Origin: JBBRZF01 sp038236965
GTDB lineage: Bacteria; Acidobacteriota; Terriglobia; Terriglobales; Acidobacteriaceae
Reading direction: 5' to 3'
DNA length: 35,462 nt
Assembly: GCA_038236965.1 (NCBI GenBank)
Contig: JBBRZF010000012.1
Span: 1-35,462, forward strand
The notes beneath the pieces were generated by a model. That model was not told the origin of the DNA. It saw nothing but the letters and a program-made list of their open reading frames with translations, and made no database searches. The position numbers were made by a program, and so were the translations under genes. Below, piece by piece: positions 23,497-31,384 of the stretch (its first letter is position 1; every line of letters begins with the position of its first letter).

Positions 23497-24523
23497 GCAC
23501 GAAAGCCGTGGAGCAAGCATCGATGCAGCAGGGAAGCGTGGCCGCGTGGCTATCGCGTAACCTGTCGTCGATCAGCAGACCTGACGTCTTCGGAAGTGGA
23601 AGCCCTACTCGATTTGACTGCGCTGATCAAGGCGCGTCCGGAAGATTTTCGCGGAGCGTTGCAGGGCAAGCAGGTGGTGCTGTTCTTTGAGAAGCCATCG
23701 CTGCGCACGCGTCTCACCTTTGAGGCGGGCATCACCTCGTTGGGCGGGACATCGTTCTTTGCGGACCAGACGGCGTCGCGTCTCGGCGCGCGCGAGCCTT
23801 TGAGCGATATGGCTCACAACCTGGAACGCTGGGTGGATGGAATCATTCTGCGCACCTTTTCGCACCAGACGGTGACGAGCATGGCGGAACACGCGTCTAT
23901 CCCGGTCATCAACGCCTTGAGCGACCACGAGCATCCGTGCCAGGCGCTGGCCGATTACTTCACGCTGCAGGAATATTTCGGAGACTTGAAGAAGGTCACG
24001 ATGGCCTACGTCGGCGACGGCAACAACGTTGCTCATTCGCTGATGCTGACGGCTGCCTGCACGGGAAGCCGCATACGCATCGTCACGCCGAAAGGGTTTG
24101 AGCCCAACACGGAAGTAACCGCGAAGGCGAAGAAGATGGCGAAGACCACGGGCGGCAGCATTACGCTCACCAACGATCCGGTTGCCGGAGTGAAGGACGT
24201 GAACGCCATCTATACCGACGTCTGGGCAAGCACAGGAAGCGGAAGCGGCCGAACGCGCGCGCATCTTCGCACCTTTCCAGGTGAACGAACAAATGTGCTC
24301 GCACGCAGCGCCAGGAGCGATCTTCCTGCATTGTCTGCCAGCGCATCGCGGCCAGGAAGTCACCGCCGGAATCATCGATTCTGCACAATCGGCTGTCTTC
24401 GACGAGGCGGAGAACCGCCTGCACGTTCAGAAGGCCATCATGCTTTTGCTCTTGGGTGGCGGCATGCGCCGCTTTCCCCCAACAGGCTCCCGCAACACGG
24501 GGGGAAGAGGTGCTCATGTCTAA
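23493..24523 (+). pseudogene. argF: Ornithine carbamoyltransferase, disrupted by two frameshifts
   Basis: The gene starts at ATG 23493 (ATGA overlap with argD) and would make citrulline from ornithine and carbamoyl phosphate. Frame 1 gives MSTKAVEQASMQQGSV...LSRNLSSIS, then a shift near 23572-23578; the protein resumes as ADLTSSEVEALLDLTALIK. The next frame carries SLRTR (carbamoyl-phosphate site), HEHPCQALADY and DGNNVAHSLM, and breaks again near 24231: TDVWAS is followed by out-of-phase sequence, and QVNEQMCSHAAPG with HCLPAHRGQ resumes in another frame to a stop at 24521-24523. The intact paralogue at 32818 reads GCAAGCATGGGACAGGAAGC where this gene has GCAAGCACAGGAAGC, a 5-base deletion. 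As sequenced no full-length enzyme is made; read error at both sites is possible but less likely for a 5-base loss. Confidence 0.85.
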
Positions 24524-25456
24524 GAAGAAGGTGGTACTCGCATATTCCGGGGGGCTCGACACCTCCATCATCATTCCGTGGCTGAAAGAGAATTACGACT
24601 GCGAAGTCATTGCCATGGTGGGCGATGTAGGCCAGGGCGAAGACATGGAAGAAGTCTCGCGGAAGGCTTTCGCGACAGGCGCTTCCAAGGTCATCGTGAA
24701 AGATAGGCGCGAAGAATTCCTGACGGAATACGTCTGGAAATGCCTGCGCGCAGGCGGGGTGTACGAAAACAAATATCTGCTGGGAACGTCGATGGCGCGT
24801 CCCATCATCGCCAAGTACCAGGTGGAAGTGGCGCTCGAAGAAGGCGCGGACGCGGTTGCGCACGGATGCACGGGCAAGGGCAATGATCAGGTGAGATTTG
24901 AGCACGCGTTCATGGCGCTGGCTCCGGAGTTGGAGATCATCGCACCGTGGCGCGAGTGGGACCTTGTCTCGCGCGAAGACTGCATCGACTATGCAGAGGC
25001 GCGCAACGTTCCCATCACGGCGAGTCGCGAGAAGATACATTCGCGTGATCGTAACCTGTGGCACGTTTCGCACGAGGGCGGAGAACTTGAAAGCCCGGCG
25101 AATGCGCCTCTGGATTCAACGTGGCAGATGTCGAATTCGCCGCAGGATGCGCCCGACCGCGTAGAAGAAGTAGAGATCGGTTTCGAGCAGGGACGCCTGT
25201 GTCGGTGAACGGGATGAAGATGCCGGCCGTGCAACTGGTCGAGTTGCTGAACGAGATCGGCGGACGCAACGCCATTGGGCGCATCGACCTGGTGGAGAAC
25301 CGCTTTGTCGGAATGAAGTCGCGCGGCGCGTATGAAACTCCGGGTGGCACGCTGCTGCTGGCTGCACACCAGGAACTCGAGGCCATGTGCCTGGACCGTG
25401 AAGTGGCGCACTTCAAGCAACAGATCGCTCTGAAGTATGCGGAAATGGTGTACTAG
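24516..25456 (+). pseudogene. argG: Argininosuccinate synthase, frameshifted and lacking its C-terminus
   Basis: Starts at ATG 24516 with MSKKKVVLAYSGGLDTS (PP-loop SGGLDTS, AMP formation), then MVGDVGQGEDMEE, GTSMARPIIAKYQ, HGCTGKGNDQVRFE and WHVSHEGGELESP, all normal. Near 25190-25195 one base is missing: FEQG is followed out of phase by RLCR and a stop at 25208, while the -1 frame continues TPVSVNGMKMPAVQLVELLN, RGAYETPGGTLLLAAHQELE and KYAEMVY to TAG 25454-25456. The normal protein would go on for about 90 more residues (tetramerisation and substrate-binding tail); instead the next bases encode the end of argininosuccinate lyase. Both a point frameshift and a junction deletion are therefore present. 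As sequenced it is non-functional. Confidence 0.85.
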
Positions 25457-25577
25457 TCACGACGTCCCCGGCGGCACCGCTCCGGCACGCGTGCAATCCG
25501 CCCTGGCCGAGGTTCGCAAGCAGCTCGACCAAAACCAGGAGGATGCCCATGCGTGCGCGCAGAGCCATACTTCCTGA
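25452..25577 (+). pseudogene. argH: C-terminal remnant of argininosuccinate lyase
   Basis: In the frame starting at 25452 the sequence reads TSHDVPGGTAPARVQSALAE and then VRKQLDQNQEDAHACA to TGA 25575-25577. GGTAPxRV followed by an amphipathic helix is the standard C-terminus of ArgH. Only about 40 codons remain; the first ~420 codons, including the GSSxMPxKxN catalytic loop, are absent. The junction with the argG remnant lies around 25453-25458 (TACTAGTCAC). The tail overlaps the start of the acetyltransferase gene, as expected if argH originally stood here. Confidence 0.7.
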
Positions 25578-26058
25578 TGCAGAAGCTATTTGCGAATTGA
25601 TCCGCGGCTTCTCCCAGACGGACACGTTATTGCCTCGCCCGCTGGCGGAGCTATGCGAAAACATCCGCGACTTTGCCGTGGTGGAGCATGAGGGCGAGAT
25701 CATCGGTTGCGGAGCGCTGCATCTCTATGGCGTGCATCTGGCGGAGATTCGTTCCATCGCCGTACTGCCCAAGGCGCAGGGCTTGGGCGCCGGACGCGCG
25801 CTGATGAAGGCGTTGCTTTCGGAGGCTGAGTATCACCACGTCTCCGGCGTATGTCTGTTCACGCGGATTCCGGACTTCTTTTTGCACATGGGCTTTTCCC
25901 TCGCCAGCCGCGAAGCGTTACCCGACAAGATTCTCAAGGATTGCATGGGCTGTCCTAAGCTGAACGCATGTGATGAGATTGCGATGGTTCGCGGCGAACT
26001 GCCCGCGTTCTCCATCCTCGAACAGCCGCATCAAACATTTGTGAAGCTGCAAATGTGA
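25549..26058 (+). CDS. argA: GNAT N-acetyltransferase, ArgA-like (short N-acetylglutamate synthase)
   Basis: 169 residues of the GNAT fold without an amino-acid-kinase domain: RRAILPDAEAICELIRGF, VVEHEGEIIGCGALHLY, acetyl-CoA-binding IAVLPKAQGLGAGRALMKALL (Q-x-x-G-x-G/A) and TRIPDFFLHMGFS. The C-terminal DKILKDCMGCPKLNACDEIAM is typical of the short ArgA type, which makes N-acetylglutamate. Start choice: AGGAGG at 25537-25542 is six bases from ATG 25549; ATG 25543 is too close. It is coupled to argJ by overlap at the 3' end. ArgJ may also make acetylglutamate, so this enzyme may be the anaplerotic starter. Confidence 0.85.
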   Translation: MRARRAILPDAEAICELIRGFSQTDTLLPRPLAELCENIRDFAVVEHEGEIIGCGALHLYGVHLAEIRSIAVLPKAQGLGAGRALMKALLSEAEYHHVSGVCLFTRIPDFFLHMGFSLASREALPDKILKDCMGCPKLNACDEIAMVRGELPAFSILEQPHQTFVKLQM

Positions 26059-27257
26059 AGAAGACATCGGTCCCACTCGCAGTAGCGGAAGGCTTTCGAT
26101 TTGCATCGGCAACGGCAGGCATCAAGGCCAGCGGACGCCCCGACCTGGCGTTTGCAGAGGCTCCGCACGGCGCGTCGGCGGCGGCGGTTTTCACTCAAAA
26201 TCGCGTAGTCGCAGCTCCGGTCACGGTAGGCCGCGCAAACCTCGTGAAGAGCGAAGGGCGCGTTCGCGCGTTGATCGTGAATGCCGGGAACGCGAATTGC
26301 GCGACCGGAAAGGCCGGCATCGAAGCCGCGAAGTCCGTGTGCAAAGCCACGGCATTGGAGTTGGAGGTGGCGCCGGAGTTCATCTTCCCATCGTCCACGG
26401 GAATCATCGGCGTACCGCTGCCGACAGAAAAGATTGTGACCGCTCTGCCCGCGCTGGTGGCGTCGCGTTCGGCAGGAGAAGGGCCGGTCCGAAACTTCGC
26501 TGCGGCCATCATGACCACCGATACGCATCCCAAGATCGCCTCCGCGAAATTCACTTGCGGAAAGAATTCGGTGAGCGTGCTGGGCGTAGCCAAAGGTTCG
26601 GGCATGATCCATCCGAACATGGCGACCATGCTGGTCTATATCTTCACCGACATCGAAGGCAACGCCGAGGAACTTCAGCGCGAACTGCTGGCCTGCGTGG
26701 ACGTGACCTTCAACGCGATTTCCGTCGATGGCGATACGTCTACCAACGATACCGTGTTGCTGCTGGCAAGCGGCGTCTCAGGCTGCAAGCTGCGAACGCC
26801 GGGAGCGCGCAAGCAATTTCAGGCAGCGTTGCTCGATGTTTGCAAGTCGCTGGCGGAGCAGGTTGTCCGCGACGGCGAAGGGGCGCAACACCTGGTGCGA
26901 TTGCAAGTCGAGCAAGCGCGCAACGTGGAAGAAGCAAGGACCATTGCGCGCAGTATCGCGAATTCTCCATTGGTGAAAACGTCGTGGGCGGGATGCGATC
27001 CCAACTGGGGCAGGATTTTGTCGTCGGTAGGGAAGCCCGGGGTGGAACTGGATGCGGCGAAGGTGAACATCTTCATCGGTCCGCAAGAGGTCTGTCACAA
27101 AGGAATGGCGTTTGATGAGCGCGCCGCGCACGAATATCTCAAGCGTCCGGAGTACGAGATAAGGGTGCAACTCGGACGGGGGAAGGCGTCGCTGGAGTTC
27201 CTGACCTGCGACCTGACCACGGAGTACGTCCACATCAACGCCGATTACTCGACGTAG
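26055..27257 (+). CDS. argJ: Ornithine acetyltransferase / N-acetylglutamate synthase
   Basis: 400 residues. ArgJ recycles the acetyl group from acetylornithine to glutamate, an Ntn-type enzyme that self-cleaves. The cleavage and nucleophile site is visible in VAKGSGMIHPNMATMLVY (the Thr of MATML starts the beta chain, about residue 191); other conserved parts are VFTQNRVVAAPV, NAGNANCATG, PSSTGIIGVPLP, DGDTSTNDT and SWAGCDPNWGRI. GTG 26055 overlaps the acetyltransferase stop. Intact and full length, last gene of the arg operon. Confidence 0.94.
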   Translation: MKKTSVPLAVAEGFRFASATAGIKASGRPDLAFAEAPHGASAAAVFTQNRVVAAPVTVGRANLVKSEGRVRALIVNAGNANCATGKAGIEAAKSVCKATALELEVAPEFIFPSSTGIIGVPLPTEKIVTALPALVASRSAGEGPVRNFAAAIMTTDTHPKIASAKFTCGKNSVSVLGVAKGSGMIHPNMATMLVYIFTDIEGNAEELQRELLACVDVTFNAISVDGDTSTNDTVLLLASGVSGCKLRTPGARKQFQAALLDVCKSLAEQVVRDGEGAQHLVRLQVEQARNVEEARTIARSIANSPLVKTSWAGCDPNWGRILSSVGKPGVELDAAKVNIFIGPQEVCHKGMAFDERAAHEYLKRPEYEIRVQLGRGKASLEFLTCDLTTEYVHINADYST

Positions 27258-27535
27258 AGACACGGTTACCAGGCGACGTGAATCGATCCGGGTGGAAGCT
27301 TTCGCTCCCATCGATCCGCGCCGCCTGATCTTTTGCCGGAACCGGCCTGCAAACCGAGTAACCGGCAGAAGCTGAATTCCCGTTTGATAGGGTTCGCACC
27401 TGCAAACCCTTAAGCACCGCTGCTTTAGATTTCGGCAGGTTTCCGCCGAACTTTAGCCGCGGGGCCTTGGGCAGGTAGGAACTTTTTTGCGGGGACAGGG
27501 TTACAATCCTGTCAGATTAGATTTGCGGAGGTTTT
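27258..27535. promoter_or_regulatory. Spacer between argJ and tatA
   Basis: 278 bp with no gene. A small hairpin, GACAGG / CCTGTC (27494-27499 and 27508-27513), lies 23-42 bp before tatA and may be in its leader. Nothing else recognisable. Confidence 0.35.
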
Positions 27536-27727
27536 ATGGAACTCGGCGTTCCCGAACTGCTCGTCATTTTCGGAATTGCAATCCTGATCTTTGGACCTAA
27601 GAAGCTGGGAGAATTGGGCAAGTCCATGGGCGAGGGAATCCGCCATTTCAAATCGGCCGTGAAGGGTGAACCAACAGCGGAGCCTGCGCCGCCGGAGTCC
27701 ACTCCGGTCGAAACACCGAAAGTTTAG
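27536..27727 (+). CDS. tatA: Twin-arginine translocase subunit TatA
   Basis: 63 residues. It forms the protein-conducting element of the Tat pathway in the inner membrane. Short N-terminal transmembrane helix (GVPELLVIFGIAILIFGP), the FGPKKL hinge, amphipathic helix (GELGKSMGEGIRHFKSAV) and a Pro/Glu-rich tail, all typical for TatA/E. GGAGG lies five bases before ATG 27536. It stands alone here; tatB and tatC are not in the window. Confidence 0.93.
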   Translation: MELGVPELLVIFGIAILIFGPKKLGELGKSMGEGIRHFKSAVKGEPTAEPAPPESTPVETPKV

Positions 27728-27772
27728 TCTTTCGCATCGCTCCCGTGCGCCTCAACAAAGTGAGCCGGGCAC

Positions 27773-27811
27773 AAAAAAGCGGCTCAAGAGTATGGCGTAC
27801 TCTCAAGCCGC
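27773..27811 (-). terminator. Terminator of the 2-oxoacid:ferredoxin oxidoreductase operon (also reads from tatA)
   Basis: GCGGCT (27779-27784) and GAGTA (27788-27792) pair with TACTC (27798-27802) and AGCCGC (27806-27811) around a small internal loop. On the minus strand a run of six T follows. Confidence 0.75.
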
Positions 27812-27834
27812 ACACGTAGGACAAAATCTATTGC

Positions 27835-27856
27835 AGCGGTGCCGTCCGGCACCGCT
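27835..27856 (-). terminator. Second hairpin directly after the gamma-subunit stop codon
   Basis: AGCGGTGCC (27835-27843), GTCC loop, GGCACCGCT (27848-27856), a perfect 9-bp stem abutting the gene end without a T run; it could stabilise the mRNA 3' end. Confidence 0.5.
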
Positions 27857-28450
27857 CTACTCTCGAACTAATTCTGCTTCCAATGCTTGTTGCGGACCGG
27901 CTTGCGCCTGCTCCACGCCGTAGTCCCAGCCCATATCGAAGGCCTTCGCGTTGAGTTCCCGGTAAGCATTCGGCACTGAAAGTTCTACCGCTTTGCGCAG
28001 AGACTCGCGCTTCAGCAGTCCAGTTACCGCGCCAAAGAAGCCCACCATCACGATGTTCGACACCATGCGCTTGCCCATCTGCTCGGCAAGACGAGTAGCG
28101 GGAATTCCGTAGATCAGCGTGCCCTCGGGAATCTCCGTCACGCGAACCAACTCCTGCTCGATCAGCATGAGTCCGCCGGGTTTCAGTTCCTTGGCGAATT
28201 TCATGTACGCTTCCTGCGACATCACGACCATGATGTCCGGGTGAGTGACGTAGGGATAAAGGATAGGTTGTTCGGAAAGGATTAGCTGCGCGCTACATGC
28301 GCCGCCGCGTGCTTCCGGGCCGAAGTTTTGAGTCATGGTGGCGAAGTCGCCATCGACGATCGAGGCAGCCTTGCCGATGACGCTGGCAGCCATGATGACG
28401 CCCTGGCCACCAAAGCCAGCTACGCGAATTTCCGTTAGCAACCGCTGCAT
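27857..28450 (-). CDS. korC: 2-oxoacid:ferredoxin oxidoreductase, gamma subunit
   Basis: 197 residues of the catalytic gamma-domain family: IRVAGFGGQGVIMAASVIGKAA at the N-terminus, TQNFGPEARGGACSAQLILS (the FGPExRGG signature), and YPYVTHPDIMVVMSQEAY. It forms part of a heterotetrameric enzyme that oxidatively decarboxylates a 2-oxoacid, probably 2-oxoglutarate, to the acyl-CoA and reduces ferredoxin. GGAGG precedes ATG 28450; it overlaps the beta gene by 16 bases. Last gene of the operon. Confidence 0.92.
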   Translation of the reverse strand: MQRLLTEIRVAGFGGQGVIMAASVIGKAASIVDGDFATMTQNFGPEARGGACSAQLILSEQPILYPYVTHPDIMVVMSQEAYMKFAKELKPGGLMLIEQELVRVTEIPEGTLIYGIPATRLAEQMGKRMVSNIVMVGFFGAVTGLLKRESLRKAVELSVPNAYRELNAKAFDMGWDYGVEQAQAGPQQALEAELVRE

Positions 28451-29316
28451 ACTGGTTCCTCCGCCTCTACGTATTCTTCGCCGAGCGATTCACGCAGATG
28501 TCCACGCATCATCTCGTCGTAATGCGGACGATCGCGGTCCACGAATTTGCCGACGATGATCTCGCCAGCCTTGGTCAAGCCCACTTCGCTGGTCGGGCAG
28601 CCATGCTTCACTTTGCTCATTTCCTTGTAAGCCTTCATGGCGTCGAGCGCTTCGCCCATCTTGTTGCGGCGCTGGTAAAGCGTGGGACAAGGCGAGATTA
28701 CCTCGATGAATCCGAAACCCTTCTTCTGGAACATCTCGTTCATCGACTTTGCCAGTTGCTTCACGTGGAAGGTCGTCCAGCGCGCGACGTACACGGCGCC
28801 TGCGGCTTCCACGAGGTGAGGAATGTTGAACGCCGGGTCATACGTTCCGTACGGTGCGGTCGAGGTGATCACATCGTTCGGAGTGGTCGGAGCCGTTTGC
28901 CCACCGGTCATGGCGTAGATGAGGTTGTTCACGCAGATGACCTTCAGGTCGATATTGCGGCGCGCGGCGTGAATCAGATGATTGCCGCCGATGGCGAACA
29001 AGTCGCCGTCGCCGGAGTACACGATCACGTTCAGGCTGGGATTCGCCAGCTTCAATCCGGTTGCGAAGGGAATCGCGCGACCGTGCGTGGTGTGGAAGGA
29101 ATCCATGTTCACGTAGCCGGCAACGCGTCCGGTGCAGCCGATGCCGGAGACGACGGCGACCTTGGAAAGGTCAGTCTCGCTCTCGATCAGTGCGCGGGAG
29201 AAGGCGTTTACCGTGGTGCCGATACCGCATCCGGGACACCAGATGTGCGGCATGCGGTCCATGCGAAGAAATGGTTCGACGGGGTTCTGGTTTGTATCGA
29301 TTTCGACCATGCTCAT
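28435..29316 (-). CDS. korB: 2-oxoacid:ferredoxin oxidoreductase, beta subunit (TPP-binding)
   Basis: 293 residues. The thiamine-diphosphate site is clear: HIWCPGCGIGTTVNAF with cluster-associated cysteines, GDGDLFAIGGNHLIHAARR (GDG motif) and NNLIYAMTGGQTAPTTP (metal-binding N-x-Y). Absence of a second oxidoreductase cysteine set and the TPTTP context fit the 2-oxoglutarate (KorB) rather than the pyruvate branch. GGAGG lies seven bases before ATG 29316; the start overlaps the alpha stop as ATGA. Confidence 0.92.
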   Translation of the reverse strand: MSMVEIDTNQNPVEPFLRMDRMPHIWCPGCGIGTTVNAFSRALIESETDLSKVAVVSGIGCTGRVAGYVNMDSFHTTHGRAIPFATGLKLANPSLNVIVYSGDGDLFAIGGNHLIHAARRNIDLKVICVNNLIYAMTGGQTAPTTPNDVITSTAPYGTYDPAFNIPHLVEAAGAVYVARWTTFHVKQLAKSMNEMFQKKGFGFIEVISPCPTLYQRRNKMGEALDAMKAYKEMSKVKHGCPTSEVGLTKAGEIIVGKFVDRDRPHYDEMMRGHLRESLGEEYVEAEEPVCSGC

Positions 29317-30473
29317 CGTGCAGCCTCCACGATCGCTTTCAGTATTTCTTCCGGGTTATGGACGCTGCCGCCTGCGTGCGATACGGCAATGGTCTTGGCT
29401 TTTCCGCCAGCGGCGCGCTCAACCTCACGCACCATCTGACCCAGGTTTAGTTCCGGCACAACGAGTGCCTTCACCTTGCTGGCAATTTCCTTCATGCGTT
29501 TTTCCGGGAAGGGCCACGCGGTAATAATGCGGAACTTGCCGACTTTCAAGCCTTGTTCGCGAGCCATGCCGATGGCGCGCTGAGCCACGCGAGAAGTAAT
29601 GCCGTAAGAAACAACGACCACATCCGCGCCTTCGATTCCGTCTTCTTCGAAGAGACAGATCTTCTCTTCGTTGTCGCGGATCTTCGAGCACAGACGACGC
29701 ACTAGCGTGTCCTGTATCGGAGGCGTCATGTTCGGATAGCCGCGCTCGTCGTGCGTCAGTCCGGTGACGTGAATCTTATAGCCTTCACCGGCCATGACCA
29801 TTTCGGGGCATTGCTCTTCGCCGACCGGTTTGAATGCAAGGAACTCGTCGGGAGGAATCTTGGTGTAGCGTCGTGGCTCAACGTAAATCTGGTCCGCCTC
29901 GGGGATGACAACCTTCTCGGTCATGTGTCCCACCACTTCGTCCATCATGACGAAGACCGGGAGACGATATTTCTCGGAGAAGTTGAAAGCCTGTATCGTC
30001 AGGTCAAAACATTCTTGCGGAGAGTTCGGGCAGAGCGCGATTACTTCGTAGTCGCCGTGCGAGCCCCAGCGTACCTGCATCATGTCGGCCTGCGCGGGAA
30101 GCGTAGGCAACCCAGTCGATGGGCCGCCGCGCTGCACGTCGATGAAGACGCAAGGCGTTTCCGTCATGGCTGCGTAGCCGATGTGCTCCATCATCAAGGA
30201 GAAGCCGGGGCCGCTGGTTACGGTGAAAGCTTTTGCGCCGCCCCAGACCGCGCCTTGAATGGCGATGGAGGCTGCGAGTTCGTCTTCCATCTGGATAAAG
30301 GTTCCGCCAACGTGCGGAGCGCGTGCTGCAAAGCGCTCAACCACCTCCGTGGAAGGAGTGATGGGGTATCCGGCGGTGAATCGCGCACCTGCGGCGAGGG
30401 CGCCTTCGCAGGCAGCATGATCGCCGTCCAGGAAATGCGAGCCCGTCATAACGCCGATTGGGTCAGCGTGCAT
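29313..30473 (-). CDS. korA: 2-oxoacid:ferredoxin oxidoreductase, alpha subunit
   Basis: 386 residues. The pyrimidine-binding domain starts at FLDGDHAACEGALAAGARFTAGYPITPSTEVVERF (GYPITPSTE signature), followed by MEDELAASIAIQGAVWGGAKAFTVTSGPGFSLM and RGGPSTGLPT; the C-terminal transketolase-like region contains VVVSYGITSRVAQRA. AGGAGG precedes ATG 30473. It overlaps the delta gene by 11 bases and the beta gene by four. Gamma is a separate gene rather than fused to alpha, as in archaeal-type Kor enzymes. Confidence 0.92.
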   Translation of the reverse strand: MHADPIGVMTGSHFLDGDHAACEGALAAGARFTAGYPITPSTEVVERFAARAPHVGGTFIQMEDELAASIAIQGAVWGGAKAFTVTSGPGFSLMMEHIGYAAMTETPCVFIDVQRGGPSTGLPTLPAQADMMQVRWGSHGDYEVIALCPNSPQECFDLTIQAFNFSEKYRLPVFVMMDEVVGHMTEKVVIPEADQIYVEPRRYTKIPPDEFLAFKPVGEEQCPEMVMAGEGYKIHVTGLTHDERGYPNMTPPIQDTLVRRLCSKIRDNEEKICLFEEDGIEGADVVVVSYGITSRVAQRAIGMAREQGLKVGKFRIITAWPFPEKRMKEIASKVKALVVPELNLGQMVREVERAAGGKAKTIAVSHAGGSVHNPEEILKAIVEAAR

Positions 30474-30735
30474 CGTTCGCCTCCTTGTTCTCTACTACAG
30501 GTTCTTCTTCTTCTTTTTTCTTATCAATCCTGTGTCCATGAATAGCAAAATCGGGACAATACATGCCGCAGAGATCGCATCCGCTGCACTTCTCCGGATT
30601 GACGACGTGAGGCGGATGGTAACCCTTGGCGTTATAAGCGGAGGAGAGTGCCAAAACCTTCGTCGGACAGAACTCGACGCAAAATCCGCAGGCCTTGCAC
30701 TGCTCAACGACTATCGACACGGAACCACGTGCCAT
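30463..30735 (-). CDS. korD: 2-oxoacid:ferredoxin oxidoreductase, delta subunit (2[4Fe-4S] ferredoxin)
   Basis: 90 residues. Two C-x2-C-x2-C-x3-C-P type motifs, CKACGFCVEFCP and CSGCDLCGMYCP, bind two [4Fe-4S] clusters that pass electrons from TPP to the external ferredoxin. The tail is strongly charged (KKKEEEEPVVENKE). Start choice: AGAGGAAATA then ATG 30735 (MARGSVSIVV); the frame is open for 38 more codons but those lack family similarity. First gene of the korDABC operon; palindrome S5 lies 127 bp upstream. Confidence 0.9.
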   Translation of the reverse strand: MARGSVSIVVEQCKACGFCVEFCPTKVLALSSAYNAKGYHPPHVVNPEKCSGCDLCGMYCPDFAIHGHRIDKKKEEEEPVVENKEANDAR

Positions 30736-30827
30736 TATTTCCTCTTTCCCTGACCGGCACACCCACGTCCGGCATGAACTCGAATGGCCCGACTCGCGCA
30801 TTTCTCGCGTACCAAAGCCTGATTTAG

Positions 30828-30869
30828 ATTCTGACGTTGATGTTCCCAAGGCGAAGTGATGGCGGTCAC
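30828..30869 (-). promoter_or_regulatory. CRP/FNR-type palindrome S5 and -10 of the kor operon
   Basis: GTGATGGCGGTCAC (30856-30869; GTGA-N6-TCAC). On the minus strand CAGAAT (30833-30828) lies 29-35 bp downstream of the centre and matches TATAAT at four positions, fitting a class II activated promoter. Confidence 0.62.
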
Positions 30870-31224
30870 ATTAGACTGTGAGGGGCGCACAACGGGTAAT
30901 GGGAGGAAAGGGAAGCTGTCGTATAGTTGGCAGCAGTTCGCGGATTGGTTTCGAACGCATAGAGAAGGGGACGAGTTCCCGGAGACCTCCCGAACCTCAT
31001 TCCGTCCGTTCTTTCCCCAATAGCTCTTCTTCGTGCCTTCGTGTCTTCGTGGTGAATTCCGTCCTTTCTTTACCTGAATCCTCGCACCCTCCAAAGAATC
31101 GAAAAAATATCGCTAATCGTCCCTGGAGGGAATTGCGCGTTGTGCTTCGCCCACGCGAGCGCTTTCCCGCCCGGGCAATTTGCGGTCGGTCGCGGCCCCT
31201 CTTGTCGCAAATACATCCCCCAAC

Positions 31225-31288
31225 CGTATATACATTCCTAAACTCTCGGCCAAATCGGCCTCCATCCAGACGGCTGTATGTATATTCA
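31225..31288. promoter_or_regulatory. ARG-box-like sites 1 and 2 before the GTPase operon
   Basis: CGTATATACATTCC (31225-31238) and TGTATGTATATTCA (31275-31288). The second matches the ArgR consensus TGAAT-N4-ATTCA at all but one defined base. Probably bound by the ArgR encoded at 19981. Confidence 0.55.
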
Positions 31289-31384
31289 CGGAGACGCGAA
31301 CTCGACCTGTCGAATCCTTGTAAGTAGCTGGTATGTAATTCGTTACCTGCCGACGCCCCCTCTGTGGCAGCCCTCACGCTCTCC

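Noticed and set aside
27340..27430. Possible tRNA (GGGTTCGCACC segment)
   Set aside because: No acceptor stem or anticodon arm can be folded around it, and the T-loop sequence does not fit.
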